NCBI RefSeq assembly: GCF_001541095.1
Contig: NZ_LMXH01000001.1
Location: 551,140 to 615,139 of the forward strand
Source of the DNA: Paenibacillus sp. FJAT-26967
GTDB lineage: Bacteria > Bacillota > Bacilli > Paenibacillales > NBRC-103111
Direction of reading: 5' to 3'
Length of the DNA stretch: 64,000 nt
Numbering within the stretch: position 1 is the stretch's first letter; every line of letters begins with the position of its first letter. A program made the translations under genes and the position numbers. Positions 22,099 to 32,213 of the stretch are shown here, one piece after another. Below the pieces are notes generated by a model, which saw only the letters and a list, made by a program, of their open reading frames with translations, searched no databases and had not been told where the DNA came from.

Positions 22099-25000
22099 AT
22101 GAGAGATTGACCAAACTTATCTTCGAGAATTGTGCAGCCGGTAGAATCGATGAGGCAGCGGGTGCGGAATTATTATCGGTGTTGATGGAAGAACCCCGGG
22201 ACCGAGAACCTGAGGGCTACGCGATTATTGGAATGTCGGCTCGTATCGCCTCATTTAATGATATCGGGGAGTATTGGCAGGGGATTGCGGCGGGCAAAGA
22301 TTCCGTACGGAAATTTCCCGAAAACAGGAAACCAGATAGTCTTGGGTTCATCTCCCACTATACTTCGTTGAATGCCAACGAGGCTCGATACTCGGATGGG
22401 GGATACTTAAACGACATTGATCAATTCGACGCCGCTTTCTTCCGCCTCTCGCAGAGCGAGGCTAGGCTCATGGACCCTAGCCAGAGGTTGTTCCTGCAAA
22501 CCGCCTGGGAAACGATCGAGGAAGCAGGCTATGCGAACGGACAATTGAAGAACAGCCGCACGGGCGTTTATCTGGGATATGGCAATTGGCCCGCTTATGG
22601 TCAATATATCATGAAGCATGCGCCGGAGCTCTCAACAATTGCGATACCGGGCAATCTTGCTTCAATAATTGCGGGGAGAATATCTTATCTTCTTGATTTG
22701 AAAGGTCCGAGTTTATTAGTGGATACGGCCTGTTCTTCCTCTCTGGCGGCCGTCCAGCTCGCCTGTCAGTCTCTGAAGAGCGGTGAATGTGACCTCGCAA
22801 TCGCCGGCGGGGTTAAGATATCGCTGTTCCCGGTCGAGGGCGGAATGCAGGCGGGCATAGAATCGTCCGACTATAAGACAAGAACATTCGATGACAGTGC
22901 GCAGGGTACGGTTTGGGGAGAAGGAAGCGCAGCGATCCTCATCAAGCCGCTTCGGAAGGCGATCGAAGACGGAGACCGGATTCATGCGATCATTAGAGGG
23001 GGGGCCATGAATCAAGACGGCACATCAGTCGGATTGACAGCCCCCAATATGCATGCACAGGAAGACGTCCTCGTATCCGCATGGAAGGATGCGAACGTTG
23101 CACCCGAATCCATCACCTACATGGAGGCGCATGGCACCGCTACCAAGCTTGGCGATCCGATCGAGATCGAGGCGATAGACCGGGCATTCCGGCGCTACAC
23201 CGATAAGAAGCAATTCTGCGCAATCGGTTCGGTCAAGACAAACATCGGACATCTGGATTTTGCTTCAGGGATTGCGGGTTTAATCAAGGTTGTGCTGGCT
23301 CTCAAGCATAAGAAACTTCCTCCGGCCCTGCATTTTCAAAGTCCGAATAAAAAAATTAACTTTGCCGATTCACCGGTTTATATAAACGATACACTGGCGG
23401 ATTGGGAGGCCCCGGCAGGCCCGAGACGATGCGGAGTAAGTTCATTTGGTTTTAGCGGAACGAATTGCCACCTGGTTCTGGAAGAGGCTCCGCTCCGTAA
23501 CGTTCCCAAGAAAGCAGCCGAACGGGCTCAGCATATTTTTGTGCTGTCGGCCAAAAGCGAACGCTCTTTAAAGCGGCTATTGCAGAAATATGCGGGTTTT
23601 TTGGATGAGCCGGGCGATCTGGAACTTGGCGATGTTTGTTATACGGCATCCACCCGGAGAGAGCATTTTGATCACAGGCTGGCAGTAATTGTGTCTACCC
23701 TTCCCGAACTCCGTGAGCATATCCTTAAGCTCGCTTCTTCCCTGGATAATTACAAAGAGTCGGAACATGTGTATTACCGGGCTCCGGGAAGTGATTCCGT
23801 CTTAAATAAAGACAGCCGCAACGAGGCTCCGGCCTATAAGAGTCTTCAGGAAACAGCGGCAATCTATGTAAGCGGCTCTAAGGTTGACTGGGAGGGGATT
23901 TATTCCGGCAAAGAGTGGCAAATAGCAGATCTGCCAACCTATGCATTCGACAAGACCCGTATGTGGCTGGAGTGGGATACCGCTTTAACGGAAGTTAAAG
24001 AGGCTGTGGCCACGTACACCGTTAGTAAAAGCAGCTCTAAGCAATTTTCCTTAAAAGGGCGGGAGTCAGGCGAATACTCCGAATTTGAACGAATGGCGGC
24101 AGCGGCATGGTCAGAATCTTTTGGAGTCGAAGAACTTGATATCCGTGATAATTTTTTCGAATTAGGCGGAGACTCGTTGATGGCTATCCACCTGTTGTCC
24201 CGTTTCAATCAAACCAATGGTTATAAGATCGATATTTCGACGATTTATAATTACCCGGTTTTGGAAGGCTTCTCTTCGTATATTGAGTCCTGCGACCCTG
24301 TTCAGGCAGCCGGCAGTTTCGCTGCGGCATCTATCTCCGCTTCGGCACAACCTGGCAGGGCATACGATCCGTTTCCTTTAACAGAGGTACAGATGGCTTA
24401 TTTAAGAGGGCGGAGCGATCATTTTGAACTTGGCGGCGTTTCTACGCATACGTATTTGGAGATTGAGACCCGCTTGGATTTGGCAAGGTTAAACCGCAGC
24501 CTTCAGAAGGTCATAGACCGCCATCCGATGCTGCGTACCGTCATTCTGGAGTCGGGAGAACAGCAGGTATGCCGGGATACGGTACCGTATTCCATTTTAG
24601 TGGAGGATATCAGCAGCTTAACGCCTCTAGAGCAGCAGATGCGCATTGAAGATGAGAGAACAATAAGATCACATCGTATGTTCCCCATCGGCCAGTGGCC
24701 TATGTTTGATTTTGCTGCGCTGAGACTAACAGGCGATACGCATTACTTATTCGTCAGCCTGGATGCCTTAATCGTTGATGGGGCAAGTACACAGACAATC
24801 TGTAAAGAGCTCATTTATTATTATGAAAATCCGCTCACGGAGCTGCCGGCACTGGATTTTACTTTCCGTGATTATATGATGGCGCTTCAGGAGGTTAGAG
24901 ACAGTCACAAGTATATAGAAGACAAAGCTTATTGGAGCGGGAAAATCAAAGAGTTTCCGATGGCTCCGCAGCTGGGATTGATCCAATCACCCGAGCATAT

Positions 25001-28000
25001 AAAAAAACCTCAGTTTCAGCGCATGAAGGCCGTGTTTCACCAGGAAGACTGGAGTAAGGTTAAGGATTTTGCAAGAAAGAATCAGGTGACGCCATCCGTG
25101 CTGCTCTGTACTTTATATGCAGAGGTTTTAGCTTTTTGGAGCAATCAGCCCAGGTTTGCCATGAATTTGACGATGTTCAACCGGAATCCATACCATCCGG
25201 ACGTGTACCGGATCGTGGGGGATTTTACTTCGGTGATACTTCTCGATATAGATATGAGCGCAGAGAATACTTTCCGCAGCCGGGCACAGCGCATCCAGAA
25301 TGTGCTGGCTGAAGCTTTGGAACATAGAGCTTACGAAGGCATTGAAGTCATAAGAGACTTTGTCAGGCATAATCATCTGCCGGTGGGAAAAGCCGCAATG
25401 CCTATCGTTTTTACAAGCATGCTGTTTAATCAGGATGGAGATCAGGAGTACTTAAAGCAGATTGGCCATGTGAAAATGGGGATTACCCAGACGCCTCAGG
25501 TTTATTTGGATAATCAGGTTATGGAACTGGACGGTCAGCTTTCCGTTACATGGGACTATGTGGATCAGTTATTCGATCCTGTTGTCATTGAAGCTATGTT
25601 TAGTCATTATGTGCAGCTTGTTGAGGGAATCGTTCAGAACGGGCAGCCGGCTGCGCTTGACATTACCCCTGAAGATAAGGGCTTTATTCAAGCGTTCAAT
25701 GATTCGGAGGAGGATATCGCCCCGAAATCTTTGAACCGGATGTTCTGTGAACAAGCCAGAATGACTCCGGACTCTGCAGCTGTTATTGAAGGCGACAAGC
25801 GGATTACGTACCGTGAGCTGGACGAATGGTCCAACCGGTATGCGAATGCTCTTATCCGGCATGGCATCGGACAAGGGGACTTTGTCGGCGTACTCGCCTC
25901 CAGGCGCAGCGAAACGATCGCTCAACTGCTGGGAGTTATGAAACTAGGGGCCGCTTACATTCCGATTGATCCCGATCATCCGGAGGAACGCAGAAACCAC
26001 ATCGTCTCCGAAAGTGGTTGTAAACTGCTTCTGGATCCGGACTGGGATGCCGATTCCTATTCTTCTGCGTTTCCAAGTAAAGGGGCAGACTTCCCGGATG
26101 AGGTTGCTTATGTGCTCTATACTTCCGGGAGTACAGGCGTACCGAAAGGGGTCGTTATTACACACAAGGCGGTCAGTAATACCATTCAGGACATGAACCG
26201 CAGATTTGCGGTATCACAGGAAGACCGCATTCTTGCCGTCTCATCCTTATGCTTTGACTTGTCTGTCTATGATGTTTTTGGTGCTCTGAGCAGCGGGGCG
26301 GCTGTTGTGCTGGTTGCAGATCAGCGCGATCCCGGTCTATTGGTGGAAAATTTGATCCGTCATAAGATTACGATCTGGAACTCGGTTCCGGCACTCTTGG
26401 AAATGGTATTGGAGTATGGACAAAGTCCGAGTCTGAATGACCTGCGGCTCGTCTTATTAAGCGGCGACTGGATTCCCGTCACACTTCCGGAGCGAATTAA
26501 CAGATTCTGTCCCGAAGCGGAGCTGATAAGCCTCGGCGGTGCTACGGAAGTATCCATCTGGTCCATCTATTATCCGGTTCAGCATGTCTCACCGGATTGG
26601 ATCAGCATTCCTTACGGTTACCCGCTGGCTAATCAAACCTGGTTTGTACTGAATTATCAGCTGCAGATATGTCCAGTGAATGTTGCAGGGGAGCTTTATA
26701 TCGGCGGAGTCGGCATCGCTGAAAAGTACTGGAATGATCCGGTCAAATCGTCCCAAGCTTTTATCGACCATCCCGAGCTCGGCCGTTTATACCGTACCGG
26801 CGACTACGGGGTATTGCGCAAGGAAGGTTATATTGAATTTCAAGGAAGAAAAGATACTCAGATCAAAATCCGGGGACACCGGATTGAATTAGGCGAGATC
26901 GAACATGCCGTTGCCGGCAGCAGAGGAATTAAGCGTGCTGTCGCTATTGTCAAAGAAAGCCCGGACGGGAAAAAGTATCTGGTTCTGTTCTACTCAGCGG
27001 ATAAGGCATGGGACAGTGAAGATTTAAGAGAAGTCCTTACCCGTAAACTGCCGGAATATATGGTGCCCCGGGTGTTTATACATTTGCAGGATCTTCCTTT
27101 AAGCGCTAATGGCAAAATCGATCAGAAAACGCTGATGAATATTCCGGTGGAAGCTGTTAATGAGAGTGTGGCTCCTAGGAGCGGAACTGAACAGCGATTA
27201 GCCCAAATCTGGAAAGAAGTTTTGTCGGTCGATAATATCGGCGTAACGGACAATTTCTTCGATCTCGGCGGAGATTCGCTTATTATTCAAAGGCTGAAGA
27301 ACCGGATCGAGAAAGAGTTCGAAACGGAAGTTTCTGTGCGGCAGCTTTTTGAGGAACCGACAATTGAACGTCTTGCCATAGTTATCACAGGCGAACAGGT
27401 GCTGAAGACGGGCAGCGCCGGCGAGTTACAAAGCAGTTCCCTTACCTACACGAACGGGACCGAGCAAGTGTATTATTGGTCTCCCGTTGTTCATTGGACA
27501 AGACAAGACGGGATGATTACCGCCGGTGATTACGCAAACGGCGACCCTCAAATCTGTGCGCTCTTCCCTGATTTGTATTTTCACGCACAAAAGGGGGCAT
27601 CGTTTCAAGAACTTTGCGGGCTTCTTGCGGCTGCAGGTACTGCAGCAGCAAACCGGGTCATTCAAGATTTGATCGCCAGCCGTGTGCTGGTTCATTCGAT
27701 CTTGCCTCCTGCGGAACTATTCTCGGCCCAGGATAAGCTGTTCCGGCACACATACGGTGACGATCTCCTGTATAAAGAAGATGCGCTTCAAGCTTACAAG
27801 GAGAAGCAGCTTAACCGCTCACAGCAACAAGAAGGCGCTTATAGCATCAAACTGGGGCAAAGCCCGGAACTGCCCGCTTATGTTCATGACAGAAGGACGT
27901 ACAGGCAGTTTGATCATGAGCAGGCAATCAGCGGACAATCGTTCGCCGGTATGTTATCCATTCTCAAGCAGATACGCGAAGACGGAAGGACGCGGTACTA

Positions 28001-31000
28001 TTACCCGAGCGCAGGCGGCCTTTATCCGATTGATGTCTATATAAATGTCAAAAAGGACCGGGTTGAGAATATTACCGGTGGCCTGTATTTGTATAATCCT
28101 GTTTCTCATACGTTAATTAACGTTACGGATATAGAAATTCCAATGGAGAAAGCCCATCTGCATACGAATATGAAGGCTGGCGAAACCTCGGCCTTTACTA
28201 TATTCCTGATGTATAACCCGGATGCGAACATGCCGCGTTACGGCTATAGAGGCTACTATTATGCTCTGCTCGAAGCAGGCGTCTTAATCGCTATGCTGAC
28301 TCAAGCAGCCGGATTAAACGGAATCGGTGTATGTTCCGTAGGAGAAATTAAGTATACCGAAATTGAACCTTACTTTGCATTAAAGCATAATCAGCTGCTT
28401 CTTCATACGATAGAGGGCGGTTCGATTCCATTGTCATCCGGGCAGGATGCGGCAATTACGGAGTATGCACCCCGGATAAAAGCACCGCATAAGTTGATTT
28501 CGGAATCGGTGGGCTTGGAACAGGAATATTATCCGCTGTCCTCTGCACAGAAGCGGGTGTACATTTTACAGCACTTCGAGGGCGGCAGTGAAAGCTACAA
28601 TACACCGGCTGCGCTGCTCCTGGAAGGGCGGTTAGACCGCCACCTTTTGCAGCGTGCCTTCCAAGGCATTGTAGAGCGGCATGAAAGTCTAAGAACTTCC
28701 TTTCACATGAAGGATGGAGCAATCGTCCAGAAAATACATGAGAAAGTTCATTTTGGAGTGGAATTTGCTCAAGTCGAAGAGAACCGGCTGCCGGAAACGA
28801 TTACCCGGTTTATTCGGCCGTTTGATTTAGAGCAGGCTCCGTTACTGCGTGCACAGCTCGTTCAAACCGGGGAAGACAGGCATATCCTTCTATTCGATCT
28901 ACACCATATTGTCACGGATTGGTCTTCGACCGGAATCCTTGTAGGCGAACTGGCGGCTTTATATAATGGATTCCATTTGAAGCCGCTGCCGATTCAGTAT
29001 AAAGAGTTCGTTGTCTGGCAGGAAGAATTGCTGCGCAGTCCCAAACTTAAGGAGCAGGAGGACTACTGGATTTCCGAGCTCACGGATCCGCCTGTACTGC
29101 AGCTGCCGACAGATTACCGCCGGCCACGGGTTCAGAGTTTTGAAGGGGATCGTATCGAGATCAATCTGGACGGTTTTCATAAAACTAAGCTGAAGCAGCT
29201 TGCTCAAAAGACCGGGACGACGTTATACATGGTTCTGCTGGCTGCCTTTAATGTATTAATGTCAAAATATACCGGGCAGGAAGACATTGTTGTCGGATCT
29301 CCAGTGGCGGGCAGAGAGCAGGCAGATTTGGAGAAAGTCGTCGGAATGTTCTTGAATACGCTGGCGCTGCGAAATCGGCCTCGCCGGGATTTAAGCTTCC
29401 ATGAATTTCTGCAAGCTGTCAGAGAAAATATGATTAAAGCCCTTGATCATCAGGATTTGCCGTTCGAAGAATTGGTGAACAAGCTGGATCTCCCTAGAGA
29501 GACGGGGAGAAACCCTTTATTTGACGTTATGTTTGTTTTGCAGGAGAACTGGAACAAGAATATGTCTCTTGACGGGCTTAGCATATCCTCTTATCCGATG
29601 GAGTTCAATCAATCCCGGCTGGATCTTACGCTGACCGCTTTTGAAGAAGAAGACACCCTGAGATTGGAACTGGAATATGGTACCAAGCTGTTTCGTAAGG
29701 ATACGATCCAGAGAATGGCGCTGCATTTCACACAGCTTTTACAGCAAATCGCGCTTTATCCCGATCTTACGCTGGCTGAACTTGAGATAATGCCGCCGGA
29801 TGAGAGAAATCGTGTGGTGTATGAATTTAACCGGACGGCGATAGATTTTCCCGAACACTTGTCACTGGCGCATATGTTTGCCCGGCAAGTGAGCCGGACG
29901 CCCTTGAGCACGGCCCTCGTGTATAAGGAGAAGCGTCTCACTTATGCGGACCTGGATCGCAGATCGGACTGGTTAGGCCGCCGGCTGCGGGAAGCTGGAG
30001 TTAAGGCTAACACCAAGGTCGGGCTAGTCGCAGACCGCTCGGACAATATGGTGGTGGGAATGTTAGCGATTTTGAAAGCGGGCGGGGCTTTCGTGCCTAT
30101 CGATCCGAATTTCCCGCAGGAAAGAATCGCTTATATAGTAAAAGACGCTTCTGTGCAGGTTATTGTGGCAGAGAGCTCTTTTAGATGCGACTTTACGTTT
30201 GATGGAAGAATCGTTGAATGGGAAGCGCAGGAGCAAGAAGAAGTAGAGGCGTCGACTCCGCTTGAATTAGTGAGCACGCCGGATGATCTTGCCTATGTAA
30301 TGTACACGTCTGGCTCGACAGGGGTTCCGAAGGGAGTCCTTATTGAGCAGAGAAATGTGGTAAATCTGGTGTGCTGGTTTGCCAGAAGCTATGACCTGCG
30401 AGTGAACCGCAATGTTCTGCAAATGACGAACTTGACGTTTGACGTTGCAGTCGAGGAAATTATGGGCGCTTTGTTAAGCGGCGCCACACTCGTAGTCCCT
30501 CATAGGGAAGTTATTTATGATAAGAATGCATTCGCTTCTTTTATTGGAAACCACAATATTCATCTAGCCCAGTTCGTACCGGCAACGCTGAAGGAATACT
30601 TATCCGGGTATGGACGCAAGCTCGAAAGCTTGGATGTCGTCATCAGCGGAGGGGAAAAACTCGACGATACGCTAAAGGATGAACTGCTTGAGATGGGTTA
30701 CTCCTTGTATGATCATTACGGTCCTACGGAAGCAACGGTAGATGCAATTGTCACCCAATGTCAGAAGGGCAAGCATGAAATAGGCAGACCTATTGACAAT
30801 GTGAACGCATACATTATTAGTGGGGACGGCCGCCCACAACCGATTGGCATTATCGGGGAGTTGTGCTTATCCGGAAGCGGTATTGCGACCGGGTATTTGA
30901 ATAGGGACGAGTTGACCCGTCAAAAATTCGTCGAGAATCCTTTCGCTCCTGCCGGCTCTAAGCGGCGTCTTATGTACAAGACAGGCGATCTGGCCCGCTG

Positions 31001-32207
31001 GAATCCTGACGGTACGATCGAATTGCTGGGGCGTATCGACGATCAGGTTAAGATCAGGGGAATCCGGATCGAGCTTGGAGAGATCGAGGAGCAGATCCGC
31101 AGGACCGGGGCCGTCAAGGACGTTGTCGTAATCGGGCTGGAGGATGAAAGGAAGGACAAGTACCTTTGCGCCTATGTCGTATCGGATGAAGAGACGGAAT
31201 ACAACGTCTGGCGAAACCGGTTGAATTCAGTATTGCCGGATTCACTGATTCCGTCGTTTTTTTGCAGGCTGGATTCACTGCCCCTTAATGCCAACGGCAA
31301 AGTGGACCGCTCCAAACTGCCTGCTCCGGCTGTAATGGTGAAGGCCGAGATTACAGTGGAACCGACTAACCATTGGGAGCGTACGCTGCTGGATATTTGG
31401 AAAACGGTCTTGAGTGTTCAGGAAATCGGCATTGATGATCAGTTTTTTGATAGGGGAGGCAATTCACTGAAAGTGATTGAGATGTATTCCCTTATCCAGC
31501 AAAAGTATCCCGATCAGCTGCAGATTACGGATATTTTTGCGTTTCCGACGGTCCGTAAGCTTGCCAGCATGCTGGAGGAGCACGGCAAAGAGTCTGTTTC
31601 CCTACAGACGCTTTCGTTTCCGCAGTCCTTTATACTGGACCCCGGAGGTCGGAGGCAGGATAAATTATTGCGGTTCGGTCTGGAGCGTAACCAGCTGACC
31701 AAGCTGCAAGGCAGAGCTGACGAGCTGCAAATCGAGCTGAAGGACATGCTGCTGGGGGCATACCTGATCCTGTTGTCGGAAGTTCTCGATGTTCAGGAAC
31801 TGGGGCTGCAGATTTGTATAGAGAACAGAATCGTCCCGATTACGATAGATCTGACATCGCCGGATACGCTTGCAGAGCTGTTTATGGAATTGGCGCAATT
31901 GACCAGGAATGCAGCGGACAACAAAGAGGGGCTGCTCTTAGAGAACTTGGGGGCTCCTGCCTCCGCGGAGAATGATCTGTACGCGCTCTTTTATTATTCC
32001 AGAGCTTCATCGGATTCGTCCGGCCACTACTTTGATTTGACGCTGCGGTTTCAGGAAGAGCCGGATAAGCTTACCCTCCTCTGGGGCTACAATGCCGGCA
32101 AGCTGGCAAAGCATAGAATGGAAGAGTGTATCCGGGCCTTCATACGAATTCTAGACATTATAATCGAGACCATATCCGAAGAGCAGGAACTAACCGGAAA
32201 CAGGTGA
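22095..32207 (+). CDS. Hybrid PKS-NRPS P5: KS-ACP-Cy-A(Cys)-PCP-Ox-C-A-PCP-half-C
   Basis: A 3370-residue hybrid that builds a thiazole. KS has Cys213 (DTACSSSL, EAHGTAT) and is followed by ACP Ser694 without any KR, so a beta-keto group should remain. The Cy domain has DALIVDG (Asp890, Asp895) in place of HHxxxDG. A1 pocket residues D-L-Y-N-L-S-L-I-W equal the classical heterocyclised cysteine code. PCP1 has Ser1728. The Ox domain (~1790-2115) is an FMN nitroreductase-like dehydrogenase (RYYYPSAGGLYPIDVY) that oxidises thiazoline to thiazole. The next C has HHIVTDWSS (His2270), with Trp replacing the usual Gly. A2 reads D-V-E-Q-I-G-H-V-D; its acidic residues hint at a basic substrate, unassigned. 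PCP2 has Ser3124. A half-C domain (~3173-3370) ends the protein, before the KS of P6. Confidence 0.93.
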   Translation: MNERLTKLIFENCAAGRIDEAAGAELLSVLMEEPRDREPEGYAIIGMSARIASFNDIGEYWQGIAAGKDSVRKFPENRKPDSLGFISHYTSLNANEARYSDGGYLNDIDQFDAAFFRLSQSEARLMDPSQRLFLQTAWETIEEAGYANGQLKNSRTGVYLGYGNWPAYGQYIMKHAPELSTIAIPGNLASIIAGRISYLLDLKGPSLLVDTACSSSLAAVQLACQSLKSGECDLAIAGGVKISLFPVEGGMQAGIESSDYKTRTFDDSAQGTVWGEGSAAILIKPLRKAIEDGDRIHAIIRGGAMNQDGTSVGLTAPNMHAQEDVLVSAWKDANVAPESITYMEAHGTATKLGDPIEIEAIDRAFRRYTDKKQFCAIGSVKTNIGHLDFASGIAGLIKVVLALKHKKLPPALHFQSPNKKINFADSPVYINDTLADWEAPAGPRRCGVSSFGFSGTNCHLVLEEAPLRNVPKKAAERAQHIFVLSAKSERSLKRLLQKYAGFLDEPGDLELGDVCYTASTRREHFDHRLAVIVSTLPELREHILKLASSLDNYKESEHVYYRAPGSDSVLNKDSRNEAPAYKSLQETAAIYVSGSKVDWEGIYSGKEWQIADLPTYAFDKTRMWLEWDTALTEVKEAVATYTVSKSSSKQFSLKGRESGEYSEFERMAAAAWSESFGVEELDIRDNFFELGGDSLMAIHLLSRFNQTNGYKIDISTIYNYPVLEGFSSYIESCDPVQAAGSFAAASISASAQPGRAYDPFPLTEVQMAYLRGRSDHFELGGVSTHTYLEIETRLDLARLNRSLQKVIDRHPMLRTVILESGEQQVCRDTVPYSILVEDISSLTPLEQQMRIEDERTIRSHRMFPIGQWPMFDFAALRLTGDTHYLFVSLDALIVDGASTQTICKELIYYYENPLTELPALDFTFRDYMMALQEVRDSHKYIEDKAYWSGKIKEFPMAPQLGLIQSPEHIKKPQFQRMKAVFHQEDWSKVKDFARKNQVTPSVLLCTLYAEVLAFWSNQPRFAMNLTMFNRNPYHPDVYRIVGDFTSVILLDIDMSAENTFRSRAQRIQNVLAEALEHRAYEGIEVIRDFVRHNHLPVGKAAMPIVFTSMLFNQDGDQEYLKQIGHVKMGITQTPQVYLDNQVMELDGQLSVTWDYVDQLFDPVVIEAMFSHYVQLVEGIVQNGQPAALDITPEDKGFIQAFNDSEEDIAPKSLNRMFCEQARMTPDSAAVIEGDKRITYRELDEWSNRYANALIRHGIGQGDFVGVLASRRSETIAQLLGVMKLGAAYIPIDPDHPEERRNHIVSESGCKLLLDPDWDADSYSSAFPSKGADFPDEVAYVLYTSGSTGVPKGVVITHKAVSNTIQDMNRRFAVSQEDRILAVSSLCFDLSVYDVFGALSSGAAVVLVADQRDPGLLVENLIRHKITIWNSVPALLEMVLEYGQSPSLNDLRLVLLSGDWIPVTLPERINRFCPEAELISLGGATEVSIWSIYYPVQHVSPDWISIPYGYPLANQTWFVLNYQLQICPVNVAGELYIGGVGIAEKYWNDPVKSSQAFIDHPELGRLYRTGDYGVLRKEGYIEFQGRKDTQIKIRGHRIELGEIEHAVAGSRGIKRAVAIVKESPDGKKYLVLFYSADKAWDSEDLREVLTRKLPEYMVPRVFIHLQDLPLSANGKIDQKTLMNIPVEAVNESVAPRSGTEQRLAQIWKEVLSVDNIGVTDNFFDLGGDSLIIQRLKNRIEKEFETEVSVRQLFEEPTIERLAIVITGEQVLKTGSAGELQSSSLTYTNGTEQVYYWSPVVHWTRQDGMITAGDYANGDPQICALFPDLYFHAQKGASFQELCGLLAAAGTAAANRVIQDLIASRVLVHSILPPAELFSAQDKLFRHTYGDDLLYKEDALQAYKEKQLNRSQQQEGAYSIKLGQSPELPAYVHDRRTYRQFDHEQAISGQSFAGMLSILKQIREDGRTRYYYPSAGGLYPIDVYINVKKDRVENITGGLYLYNPVSHTLINVTDIEIPMEKAHLHTNMKAGETSAFTIFLMYNPDANMPRYGYRGYYYALLEAGVLIAMLTQAAGLNGIGVCSVGEIKYTEIEPYFALKHNQLLLHTIEGGSIPLSSGQDAAITEYAPRIKAPHKLISESVGLEQEYYPLSSAQKRVYILQHFEGGSESYNTPAALLLEGRLDRHLLQRAFQGIVERHESLRTSFHMKDGAIVQKIHEKVHFGVEFAQVEENRLPETITRFIRPFDLEQAPLLRAQLVQTGEDRHILLFDLHHIVTDWSSTGILVGELAALYNGFHLKPLPIQYKEFVVWQEELLRSPKLKEQEDYWISELTDPPVLQLPTDYRRPRVQSFEGDRIEINLDGFHKTKLKQLAQKTGTTLYMVLLAAFNVLMSKYTGQEDIVVGSPVAGREQADLEKVVGMFLNTLALRNRPRRDLSFHEFLQAVRENMIKALDHQDLPFEELVNKLDLPRETGRNPLFDVMFVLQENWNKNMSLDGLSISSYPMEFNQSRLDLTLTAFEEEDTLRLELEYGTKLFRKDTIQRMALHFTQLLQQIALYPDLTLAELEIMPPDERNRVVYEFNRTAIDFPEHLSLAHMFARQVSRTPLSTALVYKEKRLTYADLDRRSDWLGRRLREAGVKANTKVGLVADRSDNMVVGMLAILKAGGAFVPIDPNFPQERIAYIVKDASVQVIVAESSFRCDFTFDGRIVEWEAQEQEEVEASTPLELVSTPDDLAYVMYTSGSTGVPKGVLIEQRNVVNLVCWFARSYDLRVNRNVLQMTNLTFDVAVEEIMGALLSGATLVVPHREVIYDKNAFASFIGNHNIHLAQFVPATLKEYLSGYGRKLESLDVVISGGEKLDDTLKDELLEMGYSLYDHYGPTEATVDAIVTQCQKGKHEIGRPIDNVNAYIISGDGRPQPIGIIGELCLSGSGIATGYLNRDELTRQKFVENPFAPAGSKRRLMYKTGDLARWNPDGTIELLGRIDDQVKIRGIRIELGEIEEQIRRTGAVKDVVVIGLEDERKDKYLCAYVVSDEETEYNVWRNRLNSVLPDSLIPSFFCRLDSLPLNANGKVDRSKLPAPAVMVKAEITVEPTNHWERTLLDIWKTVLSVQEIGIDDQFFDRGGNSLKVIEMYSLIQQKYPDQLQITDIFAFPTVRKLASMLEEHGKESVSLQTLSFPQSFILDPGGRRQDKLLRFGLERNQLTKLQGRADELQIELKDMLLGAYLILLSEVLDVQELGLQICIENRIVPITIDLTSPDTLAELFMELAQLTRNAADNKEGLLLENLGAPASAENDLYALFYYSRASSDSSGHYFDLTLRFQEEPDKLTLLWGYNAGKLAKHRMEECIRAFIRILDIIIETISEEQELTGNR

Positions 32208-32213
32208 TAATAC

